Source: a virus. From it: DNA of 64,000 bases. Positions 8,421 through 18,397 of this stretch are shown here, one piece after another (position 1 is the stretch's first letter; the number at the start of each line of letters is the position of its first letter). A program made the position numbers and the translations under genes. The DNA is taken from positions 1 through 64,000 of the IMG/VR virus record IMGVR_UViG_3300027902_000008; one strand, given 5' to 3'. The notes under the pieces were generated by a model. That model worked only from the letters and a program-made list of their open reading frames with translations. It was not told where the DNA came from and did no database searches.

Positions 8421-10447
8421 TGGCTTCTAACCTTATCTTAAGAGTTGCTTCTGAATTTGACCCAAAGGGTTTTAATCAATTAAAGCAAAATCTTGAGGAT
8501 GTAAAGCAAAAAACCCAACAGACTGCTACTGCTTCTGCAAGTATGGGTGAAAGCTTTAGGGCATTAACTCAGATTATAGGTGGTGCTGTTTTAACACTGC
8601 CTTTAACTGGCTTTATTAAAGAAGCCATTACAAGCGAAGAAGTAACTTCAAGATTTAGAATGCAGGTAGAGTCTCTTGGCAAAAGTTTTACAGGGATAAA
8701 CCTTGAGGCTATCATAAAACAAACAAGAGATTTAGCAGGGATAACATCTACAGAGCTTGTAAAAGCTTTGAGTTCTGGCTTAGTATATTTCAAAGATACA
8801 GATAAAGAACTCCAATACCTTAATACTGCGATAGGTATGACTAAAGTTAGGGGAGTTGACCTTGCTACTGCGTTTCAACAACTTGGTTATATTATGCTTG
8901 GTTCAACTCGTGTTGCTCGCCTTTATGGTATCTCTATACATAGTGAAATTCACGACCCTTCCCAAAGAGCTGCTGTCATATTAGATGAAATGAGAAAAAA
9001 GATGGAACCTTTAGCCAAGCAGACTGGCACTACTGCTGAAGCCTTAAAGATAATGGGTGCTAATATCAAGGATATAGGAGAAAAAATAGGCGGTGCTTTG
9101 ATTGCTCCTATAGGTGAAGTGGCAAAGGCTTTTAATGGATTAAGCGATACTATGAAAGAATTTATAGTTGTTTCTGGTTTATCTATAACTACTATTAGCG
9201 GATTAGTAACGGCTGGTGTAGGAATATTAAGCTTGATAACAAAGCTTAAGGCTTCTGGTGGCTTGGTTGCTGCTTTAGGATTTATTGGCGGTGGTGCTGG
9301 GGCACTTATGTCTGCTGGTCTTTTAGCTGCTATAAGTCTTTTTATTGTATCTCTTATGAAGTTGAAAGAGGCACAGGACGCAGTTAGCAGGGGGGCTAAA
9401 GAATATTCTGATTTTGCATCAAGGGCTATGGTTGCAAGGGCAACCGATGCTAATACTTCAATTACTATGGAAGAGAAGTTTGCTGATAAACTTAAAGATA
9501 CAGCTGAAATAAGACAACAACTTGCTTTTCAAGAAGCTAAATATCATCAGCTTGGTAATACTGCCTTGGAAGAAAGAGCTAAGAAAGAAAAAGACCAAGT
9601 TCAACAGATTTATAATGGAATGAAAAAAGAGGTTGATGAAAGAACTAAGATGAATATAACAACCTTGGCTCAGGAAGAAAAATTCCAATTGAAAATGAGA
9701 GAAATTGCCAATGCTTCTATGAAGGAAGGTCTTGATAAAGATTTGGAAGCCTTAAGAACAAAGGCTTATCAAGAACGTGAAGCAATGATTAAGACCTATG
9801 CAGATACCCTTGAAATAAGAAAAGCCTTAACTGCTAAAGAAGCTGCGGAAGAGGCACAGATAAGGCAAAAATATATTGAAAAAGAATTAGAATATGCCCT
9901 TATGTCAGGCGAAGAACAGAAGAAATTTGATGAAGATTATAAGGCTGCTCAAAGAGATTTATCTAATAAGAACCTTGATACCATAAAAAATATATCTGAT
10001 GAAGAGAAGAAGTTTTTGCAAGATTCAAAAGGTGCTCAAAAAGCCCTGAAGGAATGGACTGAAGACCAAGCTAAAGTTCAAGCAAAGGCATCTCAAGATA
10101 GTCGTGAAGCACAAATCTTAATGAAGACCTACGCTATTCAAAGAGAAATTGATAGAGCAAAAGAAGTTCTTGGTAATGAGAATGTAGTAGCTTCATTAGA
10201 AGAGAAGTTAAAATTAGCCAAGCAAGTTGCAGAACAAGAACAGGTAGGGATTAAAGGTCTTACAAGTTTTACTGAAACTGCTAAGGTAGAGGAAAAAAAG
10301 GTTGCACAGATAAATCTTAACAGTCAAGTTAATGTTTCTATAACTCCTTCCTTATCAGAGTTATCTGGCGTTGTTGGTAAGAAAGTTCAAGATGAAGTTA
10401 GCAAACAATTAGAAGATAATAAAAGAAAATGGTTGCCAACTTACTAA
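8420..10447 (+). CDS. Tape measure protein
   Basis: 675 residues, the longest helical protein here. Residues 1-240 hold amphipathic helices with ITSTELVKALSSG and GVDLATAFQQLGYI, typical of the conserved N-terminal part of tape measures. Residues about 245-315 contain hydrophobic segments (ISGLVTAGVGILSLI, AAISLFIVSLMKL), and residues 330-640 are charged coiled coil. The last residues are beta-like. The start overlaps the frameshift extension stop. Tape measures set tail length and exit with DNA; this length predicts a siphovirus-sized tail of roughly 100 nm. Confidence 0.88.
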   Translation: MASNLILRVASEFDPKGFNQLKQNLEDVKQKTQQTATASASMGESFRALTQIIGGAVLTLPLTGFIKEAITSEEVTSRFRMQVESLGKSFTGINLEAIIKQTRDLAGITSTELVKALSSGLVYFKDTDKELQYLNTAIGMTKVRGVDLATAFQQLGYIMLGSTRVARLYGISIHSEIHDPSQRAAVILDEMRKKMEPLAKQTGTTAEALKIMGANIKDIGEKIGGALIAPIGEVAKAFNGLSDTMKEFIVVSGLSITTISGLVTAGVGILSLITKLKASGGLVAALGFIGGGAGALMSAGLLAAISLFIVSLMKLKEAQDAVSRGAKEYSDFASRAMVARATDANTSITMEEKFADKLKDTAEIRQQLAFQEAKYHQLGNTALEERAKKEKDQVQQIYNGMKKEVDERTKMNITTLAQEEKFQLKMREIANASMKEGLDKDLEALRTKAYQEREAMIKTYADTLEIRKALTAKEAAEEAQIRQKYIEKELEYALMSGEEQKKFDEDYKAAQRDLSNKNLDTIKNISDEEKKFLQDSKGAQKALKEWTEDQAKVQAKASQDSREAQILMKTYAIQREIDRAKEVLGNENVVASLEEKLKLAKQVAEQEQVGIKGLTSFTETAKVEEKKVAQINLNSQVNVSITPSLSELSGVVGKKVQDEVSKQLEDNKRKWLPTY

Positions 10448-10456
10448 AGGTGTAAA

Positions 10457-10918
10457 ATGAGAACAAAGGTAATATGGGCTCAAGGGTCAGGTGGAACAGG
10501 AACTCAATATACATTTAGCCCAAAACCTGGCATTATAAGAAGTATGCCAGCACAGAGAAATGCTGTTTTTGAAATTCCAAATCTTAATGGTGCCGTAGTC
10601 CAGACTTTAGGATTGGCAACCAGAAGAATAGAAATAAGCGGTATTATCTATGTTTATCCTCCTAATTTTGATAATTTGGTAGATGCCAAGACAAATCTTG
10701 AAAATGGCATAGGCACAGGAGAAGGTGAATTACATATTATATCTGATTTTGGGAATACTAATTCAAGACATATTTATTACAAAGGCATTTTAGATGGCGA
10801 GATAAAATGGGCTGAACAGAAAAATATGTCTTTTCTTGAATATTCATTCACTATACTTTGTGCAGACCCTAATGAATATGGTTATTCAGGATATTCTGGT
10901 TATAGCGGTATAACTTAA
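10457..10918 (+). CDS. Distal tail (Dit-like) protein with SGX tail
   Basis: 153 residues behind AAAGGTG. The pattern of a short N-terminal strand pair, ATRRIEISGIIYVYP, and a late strand segment SFLEYSFTILCADPNEYG fits small distal-tail or baseplate-ring proteins, and the gene follows the tape measure as Dit genes do. It ends in a YSGYSGYSG run, so the collagen-like motif is placed at the extreme C-terminus. Confidence 0.6.
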   Translation: MRTKVIWAQGSGGTGTQYTFSPKPGIIRSMPAQRNAVFEIPNLNGAVVQTLGLATRRIEISGIIYVYPPNFDNLVDAKTNLENGIGTGEGELHIISDFGNTNSRHIYYKGILDGEIKWAEQKNMSFLEYSFTILCADPNEYGYSGYSGYSGIT

Positions 10919-10927
10919 GGAGATTAG

Positions 10928-11878
10928 ATGGCACTCGCAGAATTAAAGTTATATAAAGTAAGCACGGAATATGGAACAATAGGCAACCCTATAGTATTTA
11001 GCGGTGCTGTAGCAGGAGTTATAACGAATTACTCTTTAAATCCACTTTATCTGTGGAATGATAAGGGAGGAGGATTAGGAAGCGTCCCAGCAAAGACTAT
11101 TGTTATACAAGTTCTTGATATGTGGATTCAGAATGAGGCTTTAGGAACGAGTAGTGGAGCACCTAACCAAACTTTCAATACTGACGTTACTCCGATAGTA
11201 GACACAGGTCTTGCTGAGGAGATTTTGGTAATGGTAGCAGGCGTAGTTTGGGATAGGGTAGGTAGTTTTACAGGAGAAGCACCCTCAGCAGAAGTTTATA
11301 CCATTGATTCTACAGGTTTGGTTACTTTTGGAAATAGCGTTAATGGTAAAATCCCCCCTATAAGCAGTGCTATTACTATAACATATATGCCAGATTTGGT
11401 TGCTTATGGAAAATATTTGACATCTGCTGATTGGCTTGAAGTAAAATCATTAGGTTGCACAACAAACCCTGTAACAGTTATAGATGAACAGAAATCCTCT
11501 TTTGATACAACCCACGTCTACGCTTCCAATATCCAACTACTGACAGTTTCAGGAGTATGGCTTCAATCAGACCCTACTCATATTGGAACTAACTATTACA
11601 CAGGTGGTTCTTTCATACCCTTAACTGGCGAAATAGTGTTAGGAACTCCTTTGGCTGGTGCGGTTACTCCTGTTTTGATAAGTTATACCCACACTATGAT
11701 AGATGACGCTGAATCAGATTATACGCCTATAGGAGACGCTACTTCTCATACTTTTACAAATCCTATATGCCAGAATAATGCTAAGTTACTTTACTTTAGG
11801 CTTAATATTCCTGCTGCTACCCTTCCAACTGGTGGCAGTAATATTAACTTTCGTGTTAGATTGAGTTATAAACAATAG
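10928..11878 (+). CDS. Tail-tip structural protein
   Basis: 316 residues, almost wholly beta-rich, low in charge, with many Gly, Thr and Val. Repeated strand patterns of the form AITITYMPDLVAYG suggest tandem beta-sandwich domains. Start follows AAGGAGATTAG. No named family recognised. Its place between Dit-like and hub-like genes makes a tail-tip or minor tail role likely. Confidence 0.65.
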   Translation: MALAELKLYKVSTEYGTIGNPIVFSGAVAGVITNYSLNPLYLWNDKGGGLGSVPAKTIVIQVLDMWIQNEALGTSSGAPNQTFNTDVTPIVDTGLAEEILVMVAGVVWDRVGSFTGEAPSAEVYTIDSTGLVTFGNSVNGKIPPISSAITITYMPDLVAYGKYLTSADWLEVKSLGCTTNPVTVIDEQKSSFDTTHVYASNIQLLTVSGVWLQSDPTHIGTNYYTGGSFIPLTGEIVLGTPLAGAVTPVLISYTHTMIDDAESDYTPIGDATSHTFTNPICQNNAKLLYFRLNIPAATLPTGGSNINFRVRLSYKQ

Positions 11879-11892
11879 AAGGAGGCTTAAAT

Positions 11893-12537
11893 ATGACTAA
11901 TCTTGTGTGTAGAATAAACCAGACAGATGCTACGCAAAGATATTCAGGGTATTCTGGATTTTCAGGATATCCAGCAGATTATATTACCATTGACCTTGCT
12001 GCTGATAGGTTGATTTGGACAGCAGGTTCGGCTGAGGTCTACAATCATTGTGGGTATAGTCCTTCAGCTGCCCAATTGAATATAGCTGCTACTTTGATTC
12101 AACTGACAGATGTGGAAGTAGCGTATTGTTTTCTTGACGATGTTTCAAGTGCAGAAAAATTGCATCAAGTAATAGGGGCAGATAGCGGTGATGACCAATT
12201 TGTATTCTGTTTCAGTTTTGATGCTGCCACAGCTACAGAACCTACTCTTGAAGCTTGGGATACAAATGCTCACGCTACTACAGCTTTACAAGTTCTTGGT
12301 GCTGGGACACCTGCAAATAGTATGATACACGCTGTATGCACAACAGCAGCAAGCCCAGGAGCAAGCTGGGCAGGAACCAATCTTGCAGGAGCAAATACAG
12401 TTCTTTTGAATGACGGAACTGGTGCTATCGTAGGGGCAGCGGATTTGTATGCTAATATCTATGTGAAGGTTCCAGCATCTTATCCTACACCTGAGATAGC
12501 CACTCCAGTCCTTACAATTCGCTACACATATTCTTAA
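11893..12537 (+). CDS. Minor tail protein with SGX insert
   Basis: 214 residues, beta-rich, start set by AAGGAGG. An SGYSGFSGYP run lies near residues 17-26, just after the N-terminus, so the motif may join a short assembly anchor to the main domain. The rest is Ala/Thr rich with DAATATEPTLEAWDTNAHA and similar loops. Function not recognised beyond tail structure. Confidence 0.65.
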   Translation: MTNLVCRINQTDATQRYSGYSGFSGYPADYITIDLAADRLIWTAGSAEVYNHCGYSPSAAQLNIAATLIQLTDVEVAYCFLDDVSSAEKLHQVIGADSGDDQFVFCFSFDAATATEPTLEAWDTNAHATTALQVLGAGTPANSMIHAVCTTAASPGASWAGTNLAGANTVLLNDGTGAIVGAADLYANIYVKVPASYPTPEIATPVLTIRYTYS

Positions 12538-12566
12538 AGATTTAGATAGAGAATAGGAGGCAAAAG

Positions 12567-12953
12567 ATGCAAATTCCACTCTACGAATTAATTTTAGACG
12601 ATTATACAAGATATTATGGTGGCGGTATAGCCCAGCCACTATGGAGAGAAGCCCCAGATAAAGCAATCTTACATTTTAAATTAAGACTGCCTAATGGGGA
12701 TTTTCTTTTATTGGCAGGATATGAAGAATATAACTTCTTTATTGAAGTAATGGCAGATATATATGGTAAGAAAATTGAACAAAAACTTACATATATGTTT
12801 CTGTTGGGTTGTAAAGATGGAGAAGTAACTTCTTACAGGTTTGCTATTAATGATTATGGTCAGTATAAATTAGCGGATATGACAATAAGAAAGTTTCCAA
12901 AGGGTAAAGAATATAACGGCAGACCAACTTTTGGTTGGCATAGAGGTGAATAA
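12567..12953 (+). CDS. Hypothetical tail-region protein
   Basis: 128 residues behind AGGAGG. Aromatic and charged, with no repeats or membrane segment. It lies between minor tail protein genes and just ahead of the very large hub-like gene, whose ATG begins at the base after its stop. Possibly a tail-tip accessory or chaperone. Confidence 0.65.
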   Translation: MQIPLYELILDDYTRYYGGGIAQPLWREAPDKAILHFKLRLPNGDFLLLAGYEEYNFFIEVMADIYGKKIEQKLTYMFLLGCKDGEVTSYRFAINDYGQYKLADMTIRKFPKGKEYNGRPTFGWHRGE

Positions 12954-15900
12954 ATGGCAAAAGTCTTAGTAGCACAATCTACTTCTATTTGGTTAGCACT
13001 CCCTGATTACGCTGCTGAACGTGCATTATTAAAAACAACAGGAGGAAAGTTAGTTTGTTTCTATCATCAAGGAGCTACAGACCATATTGTTTATAATACT
13101 TCTGATGATGATGGTGCTACTTGGTTAGGAGAAAATACTGTAATATTAAGGACAGATATTGGAACTCAAGATATAGATGGTTTTAGCGTTTATAAAGATA
13201 CAAATGATGATATTTTATTTGTTTGTAATGGAGCAAGCAATGGAAGGATTTATTTTAGGAAATTAACTTATGGTGCAGGAACTTGGACTTTAGGTTCTGT
13301 TGTATTGATAGCCTCAGCGTATAATTATCATTGCCCTGTCATTTGCAGAAGGTCAAATACAGATATTTGGGTAGCAGCTTATGTAGCATATACAGCAAAG
13401 ATTCCTGCTTTTTACTCTACAAATGAAGGTGCTAACTGGACTGACAAAACCATTACTCCCTCTGGTGCAGATAAAACAAATTATGCTGGTGATGTAGATA
13501 TAATGGCTAAAGGGACTTATATCTGGCTATTTGTTTATTGTAGATGGCTGTCTTCTGTTCAGAGAATAAGGGTTTATCAATATGATTCTGCTTTTGATAC
13601 AGGAACGGATATAAATACAAGCACGGGAGTGTCTTCAAGTATTTCAAGCCTATGTGCCTTAAAGATAACTGATACCAATATTTGGGTTGCTGGGAGAACA
13701 AGGGCAGGTATAAAGATATACAATTATAATGGTTCAGTATGGGATGGCGGAACTGCACTTACAGGCAATGGTTCTTCAGATGGATTTCCTACAATAAGCA
13801 GTGTTAATAGTTTACCTTGGATGGCTTGGATAGATAATTACTTTTATGTAAAATATAGAAAGTTTGATGGAGCAACGTGGCAAGCAGCAGTTCAATTAGA
13901 TTATACAGGAGACCAATTAGAGCCAGCTATCGCCTTGCCATCTGATACTGCTAATTTTTATGTTTCTTGGGGTGATTATTCTACTCCTAAAAATCTTTGG
14001 ATTGAGAAAATAGCAGGAGTAGTTCCTCCAACTGAAGTTTTAGCAGATATTAATATTGATACAAGATTTTTACAATCTGTTATAAGCGACATAAATAATG
14101 ATATAAGATTTTCTCTTTACATAGAACTTTTTGGAGATATCTCAACTGATATAAGAATTTCAAGTTCTATTACGCAGGATATTCATACTGATATAAGATT
14201 CACTAATGGAAGAGATATAAATGTTGATATTAGGACTCGCCTTGAGCATATAGAAGATATTAACTTTGACTTTAGATATTTCTTCGGAAATATAGAAGAT
14301 ATATCTACAGACATCAGAACAAGAAGACAGGTTATTGGGGACATTAAAGAAGATGTCCGTTTTCTTAAAAGAGTTATAAGCGACATAAGCACTGATATTA
14401 GATTTGACAAGATTTACTATAAAACTTTTTATGGAAATGCAACTATTGAAGTTGATTCAGAGCAGAATTTCTATGGTAATGCAGAGATATTACAGCCTAC
14501 TCCCATACGTCCTGCAGGTCTCACAGCAACCGATATGCTAAAGGGAGACCTGATAAAACTTCGTTGGAATGTTGATGCCAATTATGGATACAATATCTAT
14601 ACCACTAATCCAGGAGGTAGGATTAAGAGAAATGCTTATGTAATTTTAGGTTATTCTGGTTATTCAGGGTATAGCGGTGGAGAATTTTTAGTTGGTAATC
14701 TTACTCACGATGTAGCATATACTTTTGTAGTGGTTGGTGTAAATGGAGAAGGAGATGTAAGTGTAGATAGCACCTCTGTTATTGCAACTCCTACTTTTCC
14801 TAACTTTTCTGATGGAGTAGCGAGTAGGTTTACCACATATACTGCTCAGGTAAAGATAAATGGGTCATTAAGAGCTGATATAAATCTTCAAAATATATCT
14901 TTGGGATTTGGAACATCCCCAGCCACAGCAAGTTTTACTATTCCAATAGACCCTTCAACTGGTGGTCTTCCAGCACTTGATGATACAGTTGAGTGTATTG
15001 TTAATGGAAGAAGTATTTTTAAAGGGATAATCAAAAACAAAAAGAAAAACATATCTTCAGGTGGTAAATCAGTAAGTTATATTGCCTATAGTAATGCCAT
15101 AAACTATAATCTTTCTTCTGTTGATTGGGATTATATTCTTGAGATAAAGAACCTGTATAATTTGGACGTTACAGACCAAACTTGGCTACAGGCTTATGAA
15201 ACGGTGGCTAATTTCCAAGGGAATTACAGGCTGTATTACAATATGCAAACAGATACAATAGAATGGTATCAGCTTGGCACGGGATATTGGAATAGGACTA
15301 TTGAATTAGGGAAAAATATCCTTGAATATGACATTACGGAAGACATAGTTAATAAGGTAATTAAGGTTACTCTAAGAGGTGCCAGAAAGAAATATGTAAA
15401 AGATTGGCAACCTTTAGATTTCATTAGAACCGCTGTATCTACTTATGAATCTAATACTGCCTTAGCATATGAATATACTGCAATTCTTGAAGGATTTAAT
15501 ATAGGAGATATTCAAGTAGAGGCATATGAAAGTCTTGGTCAGCCTGAATATACTCTTGATGCTAATAAGTCTGTGGTTCCTTCCGATGTTTATATTGCTG
15601 GTTCAAGCGGTCCAAAAAGGACGCAGTGGGGAGATGCAACTAAAGACCCGAAACAAGTTGTGACTAATTGGAAAAATCCTAAAACAGAATGGAGACCTGC
15701 AAGCGTTAAGATAGATTATGTATATGAAACTGTAGGAGCAGTTCCTGTTCCTTCAGACCAGAACATAGGCAATCGTCAAGTGCCTATGGTGGCAAAGTTA
15801 ACCTTAACTTCAGAGCCTAAGATTTATGGTGCAATGATAGGTTTTGGTAATGCTAAAAGAGATGGTAGGATTCCTGCTGAAGATATTAACTTTGGTTTCA

Positions 15901-16472
15901 TTCATTGGGCTGAACCTCCTTCTCAAAGAATGTCTCCTTTCAGGGTATCATATTCCTATGAAGAAGAATTACCAACTACTCTTGATGCAGGAAGCGGTAG
16001 TCCCTCAAGAACTGTAACTGATACACAATATCAGATTGTAGTTGATGATTTACACGGATTTTATAATCAAACTTATGTAGTAGACCAAATGACTCAAAGG
16101 GTTGGCGGAGAGCTTGCCAAGGTTAACCTTCCTAATATAAGCGGTAGGATTAAGATACTTGGCGATGAAACATTAGATTTAAAAACTCTTGTTGAAGTTG
16201 ATGGTCAGTTGCTTGATGTTATTAGGGTAACTCACGATTTTACAAATGGCTTTACAACTGATATAGAACTTACTAATGAGAAGTTTAGGGTAAATGTTCC
16301 GCCTTATCAAGAGAGAATGAATACAGTTGAATATTGGACAAAGATTACCAGAACCCAATATAACTTAGACCAATTGGCAAGGCAGACACAACAGCAACTT
16401 TCAACCCTTTATAATGTTCAACATCCAGTTATGCCTATTCCAAAAACACCTTATGCCATTTATGGAGACTAA
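12954..16472 (+). CDS. Large multidomain tail hub / tip protein
   Basis: 1172 residues. Residues 1-350 look like a sialidase-type beta-propeller with Asp-box-like SDDDGATW and STNEGANW motifs. Residues 361-487 hold eight degenerate DI..DIR repeats of about 16 residues. Residues 515-625 resemble a fibronectin III domain with a YSGYSGYSGG insert. From residue 630 (YTAQVKINGSLRADINLQNIS then FTIPIDPSTGG) the pattern matches baseplate-hub or tail-associated proteins. Probably the central tail-tip protein that binds or probes the cell surface. Domain calls come from motifs, not searches. Confidence 0.7.
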   Translation: MAKVLVAQSTSIWLALPDYAAERALLKTTGGKLVCFYHQGATDHIVYNTSDDDGATWLGENTVILRTDIGTQDIDGFSVYKDTNDDILFVCNGASNGRIYFRKLTYGAGTWTLGSVVLIASAYNYHCPVICRRSNTDIWVAAYVAYTAKIPAFYSTNEGANWTDKTITPSGADKTNYAGDVDIMAKGTYIWLFVYCRWLSSVQRIRVYQYDSAFDTGTDINTSTGVSSSISSLCALKITDTNIWVAGRTRAGIKIYNYNGSVWDGGTALTGNGSSDGFPTISSVNSLPWMAWIDNYFYVKYRKFDGATWQAAVQLDYTGDQLEPAIALPSDTANFYVSWGDYSTPKNLWIEKIAGVVPPTEVLADINIDTRFLQSVISDINNDIRFSLYIELFGDISTDIRISSSITQDIHTDIRFTNGRDINVDIRTRLEHIEDINFDFRYFFGNIEDISTDIRTRRQVIGDIKEDVRFLKRVISDISTDIRFDKIYYKTFYGNATIEVDSEQNFYGNAEILQPTPIRPAGLTATDMLKGDLIKLRWNVDANYGYNIYTTNPGGRIKRNAYVILGYSGYSGYSGGEFLVGNLTHDVAYTFVVVGVNGEGDVSVDSTSVIATPTFPNFSDGVASRFTTYTAQVKINGSLRADINLQNISLGFGTSPATASFTIPIDPSTGGLPALDDTVECIVNGRSIFKGIIKNKKKNISSGGKSVSYIAYSNAINYNLSSVDWDYILEIKNLYNLDVTDQTWLQAYETVANFQGNYRLYYNMQTDTIEWYQLGTGYWNRTIELGKNILEYDITEDIVNKVIKVTLRGARKKYVKDWQPLDFIRTAVSTYESNTALAYEYTAILEGFNIGDIQVEAYESLGQPEYTLDANKSVVPSDVYIAGSSGPKRTQWGDATKDPKQVVTNWKNPKTEWRPASVKIDYVYETVGAVPVPSDQNIGNRQVPMVAKLTLTSEPKIYGAMIGFGNAKRDGRIPAEDINFGFIHWAEPPSQRMSPFRVSYSYEEELPTTLDAGSGSPSRTVTDTQYQIVVDDLHGFYNQTYVVDQMTQRVGGELAKVNLPNISGRIKILGDETLDLKTLVEVDGQLLDVIRVTHDFTNGFTTDIELTNEKFRVNVPPYQERMNTVEYWTKITRTQYNLDQLARQTQQQLSTLYNVQHPVMPIPKTPYAIYGD
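14034..14415 (+). repeat. DI..DIR coding repeats in hub protein
   Basis: Eight units with the core Asp-Ile-x-x-Asp-Ile-Arg-Phe/Thr (for example DISTDIRIS, DIHTDIRF, DINVDIRT, DISTDIRF), spaced about 15-17 residues apart. They link the propeller and fibronectin-like parts and may form a beta-solenoid or extended spacer. Confidence 0.75.
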
Positions 16473-18133
16473 TGGTTGATAAATGTCCTATATGTTATAA
16501 TGATATCACTAACTATGGTGAATCTGGTTATTCTGGTTTTACAGATGACCCTTTAAAGACACCTACGCATTTTATTACTTCTTTAAGAGGTGCTGTTATG
16601 ATAAGGGCTCCTCATATAACGGAATTAAGAGATAAGATTAACTATTATGAATCTCAATTAGGTGCTGTAAGTGGTTATTCTGGTCTTTCTGGGTATGCTC
16701 TTACCACTTGGACAGATATACAGGCTGATAAGTTTGAAGCAAGACCTCAGTATATTAACGAATTAAGGATTGCTATAGAAGGGGTATTAAATACCTTGGG
16801 TGTTCTTTTGGCAGATTGGTTAAGTTATGATGAAAATGGAGTTCCTACTCTTGGTATAAGCGGTTGGCTTGATGGAAACAGATTAACCAAAAATCAGATA
16901 GTAAGAGGTATGCACATAGAAGAATTAAGAAAAGCAATACCTACTGATGTAATTATTTTTGTTTTTGAGTCTTATAATGGTTATTGGTTTTACGAATGGT
17001 ATGCCTTTTTAGCACCCTATAAAGAAGGAGACACCGATTTAATTGTTACGAGGTTAGAAAATTCAAATTTTTTACTTCCTAAGCCAATATGGGGAGGCGG
17101 AACATATTCTTCACTATGCACTGATGGTGCTTATATTTATGGCGTTGCTCCCGTTATCATTTCTCCCACTCCTCCCGAAACATATAATTATATTTTATGC
17201 AAATGGAGTTTAAATGGTGCATTGATTAACAGTAGAATTATTTATACTGGTCTTGAAATGCTTCCTTATCCAAGAACAATAGTTGGAGATACTTCTTTAT
17301 ATCTACTTATATCTATGGGTTACTATGGTCTCAATTATATACTTAAAATAAACAAGGATACTTTGGTTGAGGAAGCAAGCGAGGCAACAACTATAACTTG
17401 GCACGGAGTAACGAGTGATTTTGCTTTGGATGATTTAAAAATAGATAAGACTTATTTATATACTTTTTCTTTGGGACCAGAAAATTATGCTGGTGGTGCA
17501 CACGCAAGCCCTTGGTTTGATAGTGGTTATCCAATAGTAACCTTTGTTTATATGTGGATGAATAGCACTATGGTTGAGATAAGGGATAAGAATACCCTTG
17601 TGTTATCAGATACTTTTTATTCAAATAATGCAGAAGAAATCATCTATCCTGGTGCAAGTGGTTCTTTCACATTTTATAAACCGTTAATTAGTCCAAATGA
17701 TGTTATGCGTAATGGTAATATGGGTATAGATTCTTTAGGGAATTTTTATTATTGGGAACGTCAGATGAGGGTAGATTATTATTGGACTGGAGTTCCTCCA
17801 CACGTTTGGGAAGATTTTCATTATTCTGTAACCAATATCCAAGATAATTATATGAAACATACTTGGAAGAATACCAGAACTATTCTTAGGACTCGTTCAA
17901 TACCAAGCCCTGATTATTATGAAGATACAGCTATAACTCTTGGGAATACTTATGCTTATTCAAATCAATTTAACGGTAATTCTGGTTACAGCGGAGAGTT
18001 AATAGTGAGGAAGATAGATGACCAAGTATTGAAATTAGACCTAACGCAACTTACTTTTAATTCTACAGTATATATTATAAATCAGATTGGTAAGATATTC
18101 TCAAGTTATGAATGCAGGTTTTCAAAACCATAA
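16472..18133 (+). CDS. Tail protein, putative receptor-binding, SGX inserts
   Basis: 553 residues starting at an ATG that overlaps the hub stop. It opens with CPICYND and then carries three short SGX insertions (ESGYSGF, VSGYSGLSGY, NSGYSGEL). Between the first two is the helix HITELRDKINYYESQLG, echoed by QYINELRIAIEGVL and HIEELRKAI, a threefold internal repeat. The C-terminal 350 residues are aromatic-rich and beta-like, suitable for a receptor-binding or propeller-like domain. Last large gene of the tail block. Confidence 0.65.
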   Translation: MVDKCPICYNDITNYGESGYSGFTDDPLKTPTHFITSLRGAVMIRAPHITELRDKINYYESQLGAVSGYSGLSGYALTTWTDIQADKFEARPQYINELRIAIEGVLNTLGVLLADWLSYDENGVPTLGISGWLDGNRLTKNQIVRGMHIEELRKAIPTDVIIFVFESYNGYWFYEWYAFLAPYKEGDTDLIVTRLENSNFLLPKPIWGGGTYSSLCTDGAYIYGVAPVIISPTPPETYNYILCKWSLNGALINSRIIYTGLEMLPYPRTIVGDTSLYLLISMGYYGLNYILKINKDTLVEEASEATTITWHGVTSDFALDDLKIDKTYLYTFSLGPENYAGGAHASPWFDSGYPIVTFVYMWMNSTMVEIRDKNTLVLSDTFYSNNAEEIIYPGASGSFTFYKPLISPNDVMRNGNMGIDSLGNFYYWERQMRVDYYWTGVPPHVWEDFHYSVTNIQDNYMKHTWKNTRTILRTRSIPSPDYYEDTAITLGNTYAYSNQFNGNSGYSGELIVRKIDDQVLKLDLTQLTFNSTVYIINQIGKIFSSYECRFSKP

Positions 18134-18333
18134 TGAAAACAGCAACTAATATAGCACATAAGAAACCTAATACAAATGAATGGTGTGAATTTAAACTTTG
18201 TAAAGAACCTTGGGGAATGTGTAGTTATGAGATGGAATGGCACCTGACTTGTATGGTCTGTGGATTCACAAAAATGGTTAGTAATGATACATTTCTCAAG
18301 TGGCAGTATTGCGACAAGGTGCTTTATGAATGA
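18133..18333 (+). CDS. Small Cys-rich protein
   Basis: 66 residues from the ATG overlapping the previous stop (TAATG). Cys residues are spaced C-x4-C, then C, then C-x2-C and a final C, with a His in HLTCMVCGF, as in a small zinc-binding domain. An in-frame start at 18112 would overlap the tail gene and is less likely. Function unknown. Confidence 0.6.
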   Translation: MKTATNIAHKKPNTNEWCEFKLCKEPWGMCSYEMEWHLTCMVCGFTKMVSNDTFLKWQYCDKVLYE

Positions 18334-18397
18334 GAAGGAGGTAAAAAAGCACTTAGAGCAATTTCATAAAGTAACAAATCTGGAGGGAGGTGACACA

